Below, one piece after another: positions 25,061 through 33,466 of a stretch of 64,000 bases of DNA (position 1 is its first letter; each line of letters begins with the position of its first letter). Position numbers and translations under genes: made by a program. The notes under the pieces are model-generated. The model was not told where the DNA came from and made no database searches. It saw only the letters and a program-made list of their open reading frames with translations. This DNA comes from Kineococcus rhizosphaerae (GTDB lineage: Bacteria; Actinomycetota; Actinomycetes; Actinomycetales; Kineococcaceae), in NCBI RefSeq assembly GCF_003002055.1, contig NZ_PVZF01000007.1:248001-312000 (forward strand). Direction: 5' to 3'.

Positions 25061-26656
25061 TCACTTCAGGAAGCGGCGCAGTTTCTTGTGGTTCGCGGCG
25101 TCCCAGGCCGTCTCGACGTCGTGGAACGCGACGGCCGAGCGGACCTCCTCGAGGGCGTGCAGGCGCCCGAGGACGAACGCGCCGGAGCCGAACTCCTCGA
25201 CGAGACCGGCGAGGAACGCGCGGGTCACGACGGTGTCGGCGTGCTCGTCGAGCAGGTCGAGCAGTTCCTTGAGGACGTCGACGTACTCCTCGGCGTCCTC
25301 GCCGACCTTGGGGGCCACGACGGCGGCGGCGTCGCGGGCGACGGCGACGGCGGTCCGCAGGCGGACCAGGGCGGCCGCCTCGTCGGCGCTCGCGGCGTCG
25401 GCGCCGTCGGCGTAGTGCTCGACGACCTGGTGGAGGTCGGCCTCGACGTCCAGGTCGACGTCGCGGTAGGCGTCGCGGGCGGCGCGGTGGGCCTCGGCCA
25501 CCAGCGGCAGCAGGACCTTCCTCGCCTCGCGGCGGGCGGGCTTGACGGTCGGCGGGTCGGCGACGAAGGCCTCCAGCGCGGCGACGAGGTCGCGGTAGCG
25601 CTGGGAGTCGAGGGCCTCGAGCACCTGGGCGTGGGCGGCGGTCGAGCGGTCGACGAGGGTCGCGCGGACCTTCTCGGCGACGACGGCCGGGTCGCCCGTG
25701 CCGGTGCCCGCGGTGTGCCCGGCGGCCTCCTCGTCGAGGTCCTCGAGCAGCTTCTCGGCGAGGACGTCGAGGTCGCGCGACGGTCCGGTCACCGAGGTGA
25801 TCCATGTCAGCTCGGCGCGCAGCTGCTCGGTGGCGCCCTCGGCGAACAGCGGCGCGAACGTCTGCAGGACGTTGTGCAGGCGGCGGGAGGCCACGCGCAG
25901 GGAGCGCACGGCGTCCGGGGCGTCGATGCGGGCCAGCGGATCCTGCGAGAGCAGCCAGCCGACGTCCTGTGCGAGGCGGCCGAGCACGAGGGCGCCGGCG
26001 CTGTCGTCGACGGACACGGCATCCAGGCCCTCGTCGTCGTCCGGGCCGTCGAGGACGGTGCGCAGCTGGGCGGTGCGGTCGGACTCCTCGGCGCCCAGGG
26101 CCTCCCAGGCGTCGGTGACGGCGTCGAGCAGGTCGCGGCGGCCGTCGACGACCTCGACCTGCCACTCGCCCCACGTCTGCGGCGAGGAGTCCTCGGGGGA
26201 CAGCGCGGTGGCCTGAACCTGCCGGGTGGTCAGGCGCGCGACGACCGAACCCTCCTCGTCGAGCAGGTCCCGCTGCTGGGCGTTCGTCGACAGGGCCAGG
26301 ACCGGCCCGAGGGAACGGCCGCGGGCCGCGGCCCACGTGAGGCGCTGCAGCGCAGCGGGAGCGGTGCGGACCGCGCGGCCGAGGGCGTGGCGGACCTCGT
26401 GGGTGCGGGGGCCGCGGCCGGGCAGTTCGAGGACCCAGCCGCGGGGTGCGGGGCTCGTGCGCTCGGCGGTCTGCCGGCGCACCGAGACCCCCGCCGCGGC
26501 GAGCGCGAGGTCGCTGGTGTCGTAGTGCGTCTCCTCGCTGGTCACCTCGACCACGGGGCCGACGTCGGCGACGCCGGGCAGCTCCCCGCCGCCCGGCGCG
26601 GACCCGGTGGTCGGCGCGAGGTAGGTGCGGGTCAGGGCCAGGCGGGGCGTCGGCAT
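25061..26656 (-). CDS. CYTH-CHAD domain protein (polyphosphate/triphosphate-related)
   Basis: A 531-aa protein. Residues ~1-200 form a CYTH domain (the ExExK-like start is replaced by TRTYLAP ... VEVTSEETHYDTSDLALAAAGVSVRRQ). Residues ~225-525 form a CHAD helical domain with paired His/Arg/Lys helices (RSLRVASRRLHNVLQTF, SRDLDVLAEKL, HKKLRRFLK). CYTH proteins hydrolyse or bind triphosphates and CHAD binds polyphosphate. ATG 26656 is preferred over an upstream start because ACCACT lies 6 nt before it. A single PHO-like GTTCACC lies just upstream (26682-26676). Confidence 0.9.
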   Translation of the reverse strand: MPTPRLALTRTYLAPTTGSAPGGGELPGVADVGPVVEVTSEETHYDTSDLALAAAGVSVRRQTAERTSPAPRGWVLELPGRGPRTHEVRHALGRAVRTAPAALQRLTWAAARGRSLGPVLALSTNAQQRDLLDEEGSVVARLTTRQVQATALSPEDSSPQTWGEWQVEVVDGRRDLLDAVTDAWEALGAEESDRTAQLRTVLDGPDDDEGLDAVSVDDSAGALVLGRLAQDVGWLLSQDPLARIDAPDAVRSLRVASRRLHNVLQTFAPLFAEGATEQLRAELTWITSVTGPSRDLDVLAEKLLEDLDEEAAGHTAGTGTGDPAVVAEKVRATLVDRSTAAHAQVLEALDSQRYRDLVAALEAFVADPPTVKPARREARKVLLPLVAEAHRAARDAYRDVDLDVEADLHQVVEHYADGADAASADEAAALVRLRTAVAVARDAAAVVAPKVGEDAEEYVDVLKELLDLLDEHADTVVTRAFLAGLVEEFGSGAFVLGRLHALEEVRSAVAFHDVETAWDAANHKKLRRFLK

Positions 26657-26704
26657 GGGGCCAGTGGTACCACGATCAGGTGAACTCCCCCGCATCTGCG
26701 CAGG

Positions 26705-27409
26705 TCAGGCGGGGTGCGGGGCGGTGTCGTCCTCGTGCTCGTCCTCGTGCTCGCGGGGCAGCCGGTCGAGGCGCAGGACCCCGTCGCGCCACACCCCGGT
26801 CGACCCGTCGTCGAACGTCGTGGTGCGTTCGACGAGGGCGCTGCGGGCCACCGTCCACCGCTGCGCGGGCAGGTCGAGCGCGGCCCGCAGCTCCTCGGGG
26901 GTGGGCAGGTCGACGACGGCGTCGGGGAACTCCTCGCTCACCAGCGGCCCGAGCTGCTCGGGCCGGGTGACGTGCCCGAGGACGAGGAACGACCCGCCCG
27001 GGGCGACAGCCGCCGCGGCGCGGCGCAGGACGGCGAGGCGGTCGAGGAACGCGTAGGAGTGCAGGAAGGAGGCGGTGACGAGGTCGAACGCGCCCTCGGG
27101 GAAGGAGACGCCGAGGTCGTGGCGCTCGAAGCGGGCGCGCACCCCGGCCTCGTCGGCGTGCTCGCGGGCGCGGGCCAGGGCGGTGTCGGAGACGTCGACA
27201 CCCGTGACCGTCCAGCCCTGCCGGGCCAGGAAGAGCACGTCACCGCCCTCCCCGCAGCCGAGGTCGAGGGCCGTGCCGGGGGTGAGGTCGTCGACCGCGT
27301 CGACGAGGGCGGCGTTGGGGCGCCCGCTCCACACGTGCCCGTGGTGCTGGGCGTACATCCCCTCCCACAGCTCTCGGGCGTCGCGGGCGGTGGGGTCGAA
27401 GCTGGCCAT
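26705..27409 (-). CDS. SAM-dependent methyltransferase (class I)
   Basis: A 234-aa methyltransferase. Motif I is ALDLGCGEGGDVLFLARQGW (near residues 47-66) and the acidic motif II is VTGVDVSDTAL. Later motifs are FDLVTASFLHSY and AAVAPGGSFLVLGHV. It resembles tellurite-resistance TehB-like or thiopurine-type enzymes. The acidic His-rich tail (HEDEHEDD) is unusual. ATG 27409 follows CAGGAT by 7 nt. It is not coupled to neighbours and the methyl acceptor is unknown. Confidence 0.87.
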   Translation of the reverse strand: MASFDPTARDARELWEGMYAQHHGHVWSGRPNAALVDAVDDLTPGTALDLGCGEGGDVLFLARQGWTVTGVDVSDTALARAREHADEAGVRARFERHDLGVSFPEGAFDLVTASFLHSYAFLDRLAVLRRAAAAVAPGGSFLVLGHVTRPEQLGPLVSEEFPDAVVDLPTPEELRAALDLPAQRWTVARSALVERTTTFDDGSTGVWRDGVLRLDRLPREHEDEHEDDTAPHPA

Positions 27410-27536
27410 GCCCCCGATCCTGCGGACCGCCGCCCTCCCCGTCGACCCTCGTTGCCGTCCCGGCAAACCCGGCGGCCAGGACGGGACGGGGGTGCTCGGC
27501 GCGACACCGCCCGCTCCGTCGCGCAGAGTGGAGCGG

Positions 27537-27956
27537 GTGTGCGAGGTGACGCCGCCGGCGTGGATCGAACTGTCCATCGACCCGCAGGCGGCGCGGACCG
27601 CCCGCCGCTTCCTGGGCGAGCAGTTGTGCACGGTCCACCACGCCACCGTGGAGGACGAGGCCGAACTGCTGGTCTCCGAGCTCATCGGCAACGGCCTGCG
27701 CCACGGCCTGCCCCCGCTGGTGCTCACGGTGGAGTGCGACGGCAGCGCCGGGTTGAGGGTGTCGGTCTGCGACCACGACCCCACCCCTCCGGTGCGCCGG
27801 GACGCCGGCGCTGACGACGAGTCCGGGCGCGGGATGGGCCTGGTCGACCTCGTCTCGGACGACTGGGGCGTGGAGACCTCACCGGCGGGCAAGAGCGTGT
27901 GGTTCTGCCTGGACCGCTCGCCCCGGGCGGGTGACGTGGATCGCGTTGAGGGGTGA
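27537..27956 (+). CDS. Anti-sigma / serine-kinase-type ATP-binding protein (HATPase_c_2)
   Basis: A 139-aa GHKL ATPase of the SpoIIAB/RsbW-like class widespread in actinobacteria. The N-box is ELLVSELIGNGLRHG (residues ~45-59) and the G-box is SGRGMGLVDLVSDDWG. Such proteins phosphorylate anti-anti-sigma factors or bind sigma factors. No partner gene is adjacent, so the target is unknown. GTG 27537 follows CAGAGT by 7 nt; GTG 27528 is an alternative start. Confidence 0.82.
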   Translation: MCEVTPPAWIELSIDPQAARTARRFLGEQLCTVHHATVEDEAELLVSELIGNGLRHGLPPLVLTVECDGSAGLRVSVCDHDPTPPVRRDAGADDESGRGMGLVDLVSDDWGVETSPAGKSVWFCLDRSPRAGDVDRVEG

Positions 27957-27982
27957 GGCGACCGCGCGTACACTAACGATTC

Positions 27983-28237
27983 ATGCACGAAGCATCGTCT
28001 CAGCACCCCGTCGGGACCCCCAGCGCCCTGCGGCGGCCGACGTCGAAGAACAAGTGGGTCGACCTCGTCCTCGACGCCGTCTTCAGCTTCACCGGCCCGG
28101 CGCAGGTCACCCACGAGGAGGGCCCGCAGCGCGGCCCCCGCACCGACGAGGAGGCCACCGCCGGGTACGGGGAGTGGGACCGCGTGGTCGTCGACGGCCA
28201 CAGCTACCTCGTCCCGCGCAGGACCTCCGAGAGCTGA
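27983..28237 (+). CDS. Small hypothetical protein, 84 aa
   Basis: An unrecognised protein with a basic first half (RRPTSKNKWVDLVLDAVFSF) and a Glu/Gly-rich middle. It ends in WDRVVVDGHSYLVPRRTSES. No signal peptide. A good promoter precedes it: TTGAGG, 17 nt, TACACT (27969-27974), with ATG 8 nt later, so the mRNA is nearly or fully leaderless. Its end overlaps the convergent amidoligase gene by 34 nt. Confidence 0.65.
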   Translation: MHEASSQHPVGTPSALRRPTSKNKWVDLVLDAVFSFTGPAQVTHEEGPQRGPRTDEEATAGYGEWDRVVVDGHSYLVPRRTSES

Positions 28238-29064
28238 TCCGCCTGCCGGGCGATCTCGACCCCGTCGATCGACCCCGGCAGGACGCGCACCTCCAGGACG
28301 TCGGGTCCCGGCCGGACCCGCAGGACCCGCGTCAGGTTCACGTCGCTGAACTTCGTCACGGGCGTGGCGGCCGCCGCCGCGCGCACCGCGGCCCAGTCCG
28401 GCCAGTCCCGCTCGACGACCTCCAGCAGTTCCGCCGGCAGGGGCGCCAGCCGGCGGCAGTGCGGGTTCGTCCCGAACAGCCCGCGCAGTTCCTCCCGGCG
28501 GCGTCCGAACGTCCGCACGACGTGCCGGAACGCCCCGACGTCGCGGAACGGCCCGGCGTCGAGGTTGACGTGGACCGCCGCCTCGGTCGGCACCGTGAAC
28601 CCCAGGTCCCGCGCCGGTCCCAGCAGGTCCTCCAGGCGTCGCGCGTGGTCGTCGGCGAACGGCGGGGTGACGACCTCGCAGGGGCGTTCGCGCTCCCCCG
28701 GCAACGGCGCCGCCATCGCGATCGTCGCCCCGGCCCCGTCGTCGAGCCGGTGGACCCCGCCGATCTCGCGGACCGCCGTGCCGAACAGCTCCGCCGTCGT
28801 CGCCAGCACCGACCCGATCCCCTCCGCCGGGTCGGCGTGCCGCTGCACGAGCCGCAGCAACCGGGGTTCGTCGCTGACGACCCGGTACCAGCCGGGTCGC
28901 GGCGGCGCCTGCGCGTCGAGGTCGGCCGCGATCGTCGTGTCGTCCACGAGGGAGCAGCGCAGTTCCCCGTCGGCGCCCACGACGTCGAACGCGGGCGTCA
29001 GGTGCCAGAACGTACGCACCCCCGGGTTCGCCGAACCCTCGGTGTCGACGTGGAAGCGGCGCAC
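28204..29064 (-). CDS. Putative amidoligase family protein, start uncertain
   Basis: The 286 residues from GTG 29064 fit the putative amidoligase (COOH-NH2 ligase) family: RRFHVDTEGSANPGVRTFW, TEAAVHVNLDAG and HVVRTFGRRREELRGLFG. The reading frame continues upstream with family-like sequence (GFEVELLAPPGASRFDLAVE), including the expected N-terminal acidic strand, but no ATG, GTG or TTG precedes it before the neighbouring gene's coding region. A CTG start near 29180, or a small frameshift, is therefore likely. It may form an isopeptide-type bond; partners are not evident. Confidence 0.7.
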   Translation of the reverse strand: MRRFHVDTEGSANPGVRTFWHLTPAFDVVGADGELRCSLVDDTTIAADLDAQAPPRPGWYRVVSDEPRLLRLVQRHADPAEGIGSVLATTAELFGTAVREIGGVHRLDDGAGATIAMAAPLPGERERPCEVVTPPFADDHARRLEDLLGPARDLGFTVPTEAAVHVNLDAGPFRDVGAFRHVVRTFGRRREELRGLFGTNPHCRRLAPLPAELLEVVERDWPDWAAVRAAAAATPVTKFSDVNLTRVLRVRPGPDVLEVRVLPGSIDGVEIARQADQLSEVLRGTR

Positions 29065-29180
29065 GACGCGGCCGCCGGACCGGCCCGCGAGCTCGACGGC
29101 CAGGTCGAACCTGCTCGCCCCGGGCGGGGCGAGCAGTTCGACCTCGAAACCTCTGCGGGACAGAGGGTCTGCGACGTGGT

Positions 29181-29723
29181 TCAGGGCGCGACCGGGAGGG
29201 TTTCGCCGGCGATCAGCTTCTGGCCGCCGGTCACCTTGGCCTCGTAGAAGTCGACGTTCCAGATCTTCCCCAGGGCCACGGCGTCGTCGTAGTCGTACCC
29301 CGCGGCGAAGTACGCGTCGAGGGCGGCGGAGTCGGCGTCGGAACCCGACTCGCCCGGCGCCTCGACGGCGGCCGGCGCCGACCCCGGGGCGATGGGCAGG
29401 GTCTCACCCGCGGCCAGCCTGCGGCCCCCCTCGGCCTTGGCCTCGAAGGAGTCGAGGTTCCACTGCGCGCCGAGGGCGACCGCGTCGTCGTAGGTGTACC
29501 CGGCGGCGTAGAAACCGTCCCGGGCGGCCTGTTCCGGGTCCACGGACGGCGCCGGGTCGGCGGCGGGACGGGCGGCGACGGGCGCGGCCGCGGGGACGGG
29601 TTCCGCCTTCTGGGAGTTCGCGTAGGCGCTCCCACCGGCCAGGGCCAGGCCACCGGCGACGATGCTCGCGGTGACGAGACGGGCGGCGCGGCGGTTGGCC
29701 GGGGTTCTCTGCAGTTCGCTCAT
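29181..29723 (-). CDS. Secreted protein with two copies of an AAGYxYDDAVALG repeat
   Basis: A 180-aa protein with a signal peptide or anchor (TASIVAGGLALAGGSAYA, residues ~17-34) and an Ala/Pro linker. Two ~50-aa repeats follow: GFYAAGYTYDDAVALGAQWN and AYFAAGYDYDDAVALGKIWN, each continuing with a D-F-EAK-GG-L-AGETLPxAP pattern. The second repeat ends the protein. A third copy ends the neighbouring upstream protein. Function unknown. It is the last gene of the sigma factor operon, 74 nt after the membrane-anchored repeat protein. Confidence 0.75.
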   Translation of the reverse strand: MSELQRTPANRRAARLVTASIVAGGLALAGGSAYANSQKAEPVPAAAPVAARPAADPAPSVDPEQAARDGFYAAGYTYDDAVALGAQWNLDSFEAKAEGGRRLAAGETLPIAPGSAPAAVEAPGESGSDADSAALDAYFAAGYDYDDAVALGKIWNVDFYEAKVTGGQKLIAGETLPVAP

Positions 29724-29797
29724 GCCCCTCAAGACGCCGGGGACGTCCCCCGCGTTGCCTCGGCCGCGAGAACTCCCGGGGAGGTCGTGCACCGGGG

Positions 29798-30247
29798 TCA
29801 CGGCGCGACGGGCAGCGTCTGCCCGGCGATGAGTTCGCGGCCCCCGCGGATCTTCGCCTCGTAGAAGTCGACGTTCCAGATCTTCCCGAGCCGCACGGCG
29901 TCGTCGTAGTCGTACCCCGCGGCGAAGTACTCGTCGAGCGCGGACTGGTCGGGGTCCGGGGTGAGCCCCGGGTCGGGGGTGGGCGCCGGGTCGGGAACCG
30001 CCGCCGTCGTCGTCTGCGCGGGCGCCGCGGGCGCGGGGGGCGCCGACCGCCCCGTCCCGGCCCACACCGCGCCCCCGGCGACCAGCGCCGCCGCGGGCAG
30101 GCTCACCAGCGCCCGCCGCCGCCGCAGCCGGCGCCGTCCACCGGCGCGCGCCGCGACCACGAGCCCCTCGTCCGCGCGCACCTCGCCGACGGCCACGTCC
30201 AGTTCGTGCCGCAGCCGGTCCTCCCAGCCGCTCAGCCGTTCGTCCAC
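29798..30247 (-). CDS. Membrane-anchored repeat protein, candidate anti-sigma factor
   Basis: A 149-aa protein. It has an N-terminal cytoplasmic part with charged helices (residues 1-45), one transmembrane segment (LVSLPAAALVAGGAVWAG), an outer Pro/Thr linker and one C-terminal repeat (EYFAAGYDYDDAVRLGKIWN ... ELIAGQTLPVAP). Its GTG start overlaps the end of the sigma factor gene by 16 nt. The topology and coupling are those of anti-sigma factors of SigE-like sigma factors; no known anti-sigma motif is seen, so this is inference. Confidence 0.72.
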   Translation of the reverse strand: MDERLSGWEDRLRHELDVAVGEVRADEGLVVAARAGGRRRLRRRRALVSLPAAALVAGGAVWAGTGRSAPPAPAAPAQTTTAAVPDPAPTPDPGLTPDPDQSALDEYFAAGYDYDDAVRLGKIWNVDFYEAKIRGGRELIAGQTLPVAP

Positions 30248-30729
30248 CGCGCACCCACCTCCTCACCCACGAGCGTCCGCAGGGTGCTCAGACCCTTGGA
30301 CGCCTGGCTCTTGACCGTGCCCCGCGAGACGTCGAGCTGGTCGGCGATCTGCTCCTCCGACCAGTCCTCGAAGTAGCGCAGGACGATGACCGCCCGCTGC
30401 CGCGGGGGCAGCCGCCGCAGGGCCTCGACGATCCGCGACCGTTCCGCCCGTTCGCTCGCCCCGTCCGGGACGACACCGGCGTGCCCGTCCTCGAGCCCCA
30501 CCTCGCGCGGGCGGCGACTGCGCGCCCGCCAGCGGTCGGTGACCTTGCGGGCCAGCGCGGTGCGCGCGTAGGCGTGCGGGTCCTCGATCCTGCGCCAGGA
30601 CACGTACATGCGTTCCAGGACGTCCTGCAGCAGGTCCTCGGCGTGGCCGCGGTCTCCGGTCAGCAGCAGCGCGAAGCGCAGCAGCCGGTCGCTGCCGGTG
30701 CTGACGAACTCCTCGAACCCCTCCCCCAC
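30232..30729 (-). CDS. ECF sigma factor of the SigE-like actinobacterial family
   Basis: A 165-aa sigma factor. Region 2 includes LLRFALLLTGDRGHAEDLLQDVLERMYVSW, and region 4 includes LRRLPPRQRAVIVLRYFEDWSEEQIADQLDVSRGTVKSQASKGL. It directs RNA polymerase to stress or surface promoters. It is the first gene of an operon with two repeat-bearing exported proteins. The start is GTG 30729 with GAGGAC before it. Only 4 nt separate it from the VOC gene upstream, so read-through is possible. Confidence 0.92.
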   Translation of the reverse strand: MGEGFEEFVSTGSDRLLRFALLLTGDRGHAEDLLQDVLERMYVSWRRIEDPHAYARTALARKVTDRWRARSRRPREVGLEDGHAGVVPDGASERAERSRIVEALRRLPPRQRAVIVLRYFEDWSEEQIADQLDVSRGTVKSQASKGLSTLRTLVGEEVGARWTNG

Positions 30730-30733
30730 GTCC

Positions 30734-31156
30734 TCAGTAGACGACGGCGGGGCCCGCGGGGTTGCCCGGGTCGGCGGTCTGGTCCACGGCGGGGTTCACG
30801 CCCAGGTCGAACGCGTTGCCCTCGGGGTCGTGCAGCGTGGCCCACCGCCAGCCGAAGCCCTCGTGCTCGGCGACGGTCGTCGCCCCCAGCGCGACCGCCC
30901 GGTCGACCTCGGCGCGCCAGGTGGTCCGGTCGGAGTGCACGAGGTCGAGGTGCAGCCGGTGCGGGGCGCGGTGGACTCCCGGGGCCCGCAGGAACAGGAG
31001 GGCGGGACCGGTCCCGGACCGCGGGGTGAGGCTGATCCCGGCGTGGTCGGCCGTCGCCCCCCGGTCGACCTCCCGGCCCAGGAGCCGGGACCAGAACGAG
31101 GACTGGACGCCGACGTCCTCGCAGTGCACGACGAGCTGGACGATCGTGGAGCTCAC
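30734..31156 (-). CDS. VOC/glyoxalase-family protein
   Basis: A 140-aa vicinal-oxygen-chelate protein with two beta-alpha-beta units (IVQLVVHCEDVGVQSSFWSRLLG at the start, WRWATLHDPEGNAFDLG near the end). The His and Glu/Asp ligand positions are partly present. It may bind or modify an aromatic or drug ligand. GTG 31156 overlaps the MerR-family stop by 4 nt, so it is probably under the control of that regulator. Confidence 0.85.
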   Translation of the reverse strand: MSSTIVQLVVHCEDVGVQSSFWSRLLGREVDRGATADHAGISLTPRSGTGPALLFLRAPGVHRAPHRLHLDLVHSDRTTWRAEVDRAVALGATTVAEHEGFGWRWATLHDPEGNAFDLGVNPAVDQTADPGNPAGPAVVY

Positions 31157-31968
31157 GCGGCGCTCACCGGCCAGCAGACCTCGGTGCGCAGGGCCCGCGG
31201 GTCGCGCGTGTCGGCCGTGGTGACGAGGTAGTGCTCCCGGACGGGGCCGCCGCGGTCGGTCCCGGCGGCGAGGACGTGCCGGCCCAGCCGGCCGTAGGTC
31301 AGGTCCAGCTCCGAGCACGGTCCCTCGTGGACGGCGGTGGCGTACGACCCGCCCGGCAGGTCCAGCACGGCCACCCCCGCGGCCCCCGCCCCGTCCCGGG
31401 AGGTCGACGCGGCGACCGGCAGGAACGCGGTGACCTTCCCCCCGTCGCCGCTGAACCAGGACGGCTCGTACAGCGCACCGCACGGCCCCTCGGGCGGCAG
31501 CCCACCCGTTCGCGCCGCCGCGACCAGCTGCGGGTAGACGACGGCGCACCACTCGCCCAGGTCGGCGGGCGTCACCTCCGCGGCGACGGCCAGGCACCGC
31601 TGCGCGGGGAGCTCGCCGTGGTGGACGGTCGGCTCGACCCGGCCCAGCAGCGCGCGCAACGAGGTCACCGCGGCCGCCGTCTCCAGCAGCTCCGCCCGCA
31701 GCACGTCGAGGTGGTCCAGCAGCCGTTCCTCCCGCTCGGCCCCCACGGCGGCGAGTGCGGCCCGGATCTGCGCCAACGGCATCCGCGCAGCTCTCAGCCG
31801 GCGCACGAGGTGGGCCCGCTCCACCTGGTCGGGCGTGTAGTACCGGTACCCGGAGACAGGATCGGTCCAGGCGGGTTCCAGCAGCCCGAGCTGGTGGTAG
31901 TGGTGCAGGGCCTTGGTGGTCAGGTGGGTCAGCCGGGAGAACTCCCCCACCAGCATCGTCTCGCTCAC
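31153..31968 (-). CDS. MerR-family regulator with a GyrI-like effector domain
   Basis: A 271-aa regulator. Residues 1-70 form a MerR winged helix ([46 protein letters not shown]). A coiled coil follows (~75-115) and a GyrI/BmrR-like ligand domain occupies ~120-271. Drug-type ligands are common for this class. It is coupled to the VOC gene by GTGA. GTG 31968 follows CAGGCT by 7 nt. A second protein of the same architecture is at 44026-44820. Confidence 0.88.
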   Translation of the reverse strand: MSETMLVGEFSRLTHLTTKALHHYHQLGLLEPAWTDPVSGYRYYTPDQVERAHLVRRLRAARMPLAQIRAALAAVGAEREERLLDHLDVLRAELLETAAAVTSLRALLGRVEPTVHHGELPAQRCLAVAAEVTPADLGEWCAVVYPQLVAAARTGGLPPEGPCGALYEPSWFSGDGGKVTAFLPVAASTSRDGAGAAGVAVLDLPGGSYATAVHEGPCSELDLTYGRLGRHVLAAGTDRGGPVREHYLVTTADTRDPRALRTEVCWPVSAA

Positions 31969-32043
31969 GGCCCCGAGCCTGCCGCCTCCTGCAGGGGGAG
32001 GGTCCAGCGCCGCGCGGGCCGCCGGGGCCCGACCGGTCCGCGC

Positions 32044-33405
32044 TCAGCGCTCGTAGACGTCGGGGACGCCGTTGCCGTCGGCGTCCACGCCCTCCTCGGC
32101 CTCGATCCGCCGGTACACCGCGTTGCGGCGCGAGAGCACCACGGCGGCCAGCGCGGCGGAGACGGCCGAGCCGATGAGGACGCCGAGGGTCACGTGCTGC
32201 CCCGCCGGGCTGCCCTCGCCGAACGCGAGGGACCCGATGAGCAGGGACACCGTGAAGCCCATGCCGGCGAGCATCGCCATGCCCAGGACGTCGACGGGGT
32301 GCAGGCTCTCGTCGAGCTCGGCGCGGGTCAGGCGCGCGACGAGGAACGTGGTGAGGACGATGCCCACGGGCTTGCCGAGCACCAGCCCGGCCACCACCCC
32401 GAGGGCCACCGGGTCCTGCACCGCCTCCACGAGACCGGAGACCCCGCCGATCGCGACCCCGGCGGACATCAGGGCGAAGACGGGCACGGCGAACCCCGTC
32501 GAGATCGGCTGCCAGCGGTGGGCGAAGTGCTCCGACAGGCCCGGCCCCGCCTCCGGGCCGCCGTTCGCCTCGCTGCGCAGCACGGGGACGACGAGGCCGA
32601 GCAGGACACCGGCGACCGTCGCGTGGATCCCGGAGGCGTGCACGAGTCCCCAGGTGGCCAGCGCGAGCGGCAGGAGGATCCACCACGTGCGGACCCGGCG
32701 CTGCACCGCGACTGCGAACAGCGCCAGCGTCACGAGCCCCAGCAGCAGCGGGAGCCACTGCACCCGCTCGGTGTAGAAGACCGCGATGACGGTGATGCCG
32801 AGCAGGTCGTCGACGACGGCGAGGGTCAGCAGGAACGTGCGCAGCGCCGACGGCAGGCGCGAGCCCACCACGGCGAGGATGCCGAGGGCGAAGGCGATGT
32901 CGGTGGCCGACGGGATGGCCCACCCGACGAGGGCCCCCTCCACGGCGTCGGGGTGCAGGACGTTGACGAGGACGTAGAACAGCGCGGGGACGGCCATCCC
33001 GCCGACGGCCGCCGCGATGGGCAGCGCCGCCGCCCGCGGGTCGCGCAGGTCCCCGGCGACGAACTCCTTCTTCAGCTCCAGGCCGGCGACGAAGAAGAAG
33101 ACCGCCAGCAGCCCGTCGGCGGCCCAGTGCTCGACCGACAGGTCCAGGTGCAGGGCGGCGGGTCCGAGGTGGAACTGCCGGACGTCCTCGTAGGTGCCGC
33201 CGGGCAGGTTGGCCCAGACGAGGGCCAGGACGGTGCAGGCGAGCAGGAGCAGACCACCGGTCGTCTCGTTGCGCAGCACGTCGGCGATGCGCCGGGCCTC
33301 GGGCCACGAACCGCGGGCGAACAGGCGGGCAGGGGTGGTGGAGGGCACGGGCAGGGACCTGCTTCCGGGGTCGACGACGTGATCGCCGACCAGACTTCCC
33401 GGCAC
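32044..33405 (-). CDS. nhaA: Na+/H+ antiporter NhaA
   Basis: A 453-aa NhaA. Features include [34 protein letters not shown], the substrate site AVVDDLLGI (paired Asp) and [16 protein letters not shown]. Eleven or so helices. It exchanges sodium for protons to control pH and salt. The C-terminal tail ends in a calcium-like motif ([13 protein letters not shown]), an unusual addition. The first ~38 residues before the fold are extra; GTG 33405 is uncertain and a later start is possible. Confidence 0.92.
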   Translation of the reverse strand: MPGSLVGDHVVDPGSRSLPVPSTTPARLFARGSWPEARRIADVLRNETTGGLLLLACTVLALVWANLPGGTYEDVRQFHLGPAALHLDLSVEHWAADGLLAVFFFVAGLELKKEFVAGDLRDPRAAALPIAAAVGGMAVPALFYVLVNVLHPDAVEGALVGWAIPSATDIAFALGILAVVGSRLPSALRTFLLTLAVVDDLLGITVIAVFYTERVQWLPLLLGLVTLALFAVAVQRRVRTWWILLPLALATWGLVHASGIHATVAGVLLGLVVPVLRSEANGGPEAGPGLSEHFAHRWQPISTGFAVPVFALMSAGVAIGGVSGLVEAVQDPVALGVVAGLVLGKPVGIVLTTFLVARLTRAELDESLHPVDVLGMAMLAGMGFTVSLLIGSLAFGEGSPAGQHVTLGVLIGSAVSAALAAVVLSRRNAVYRRIEAEEGVDADGNGVPDVYER

Positions 33406-33425
33406 ACCCTGCGTCCAGCCTACCC

Positions 33426-33461
33426 GGCCGGGCCCGGGGACGACCGCCCCCGGGCCCGGCC
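33426..33461 (-). terminator. GC-rich hairpin after the Gfo/Idh/MocA gene
   Basis: GGCCGGGCCCGGGG (33426-33439) and CCCCGGGCCCGGCC (33448-33461) form a perfect 14-bp stem with an 8-nt loop, 5 nt after the stop of the minus-strand oxidoreductase. No U-tract. Confidence 0.7.
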
Positions 33462-33466
33462 TCCGG

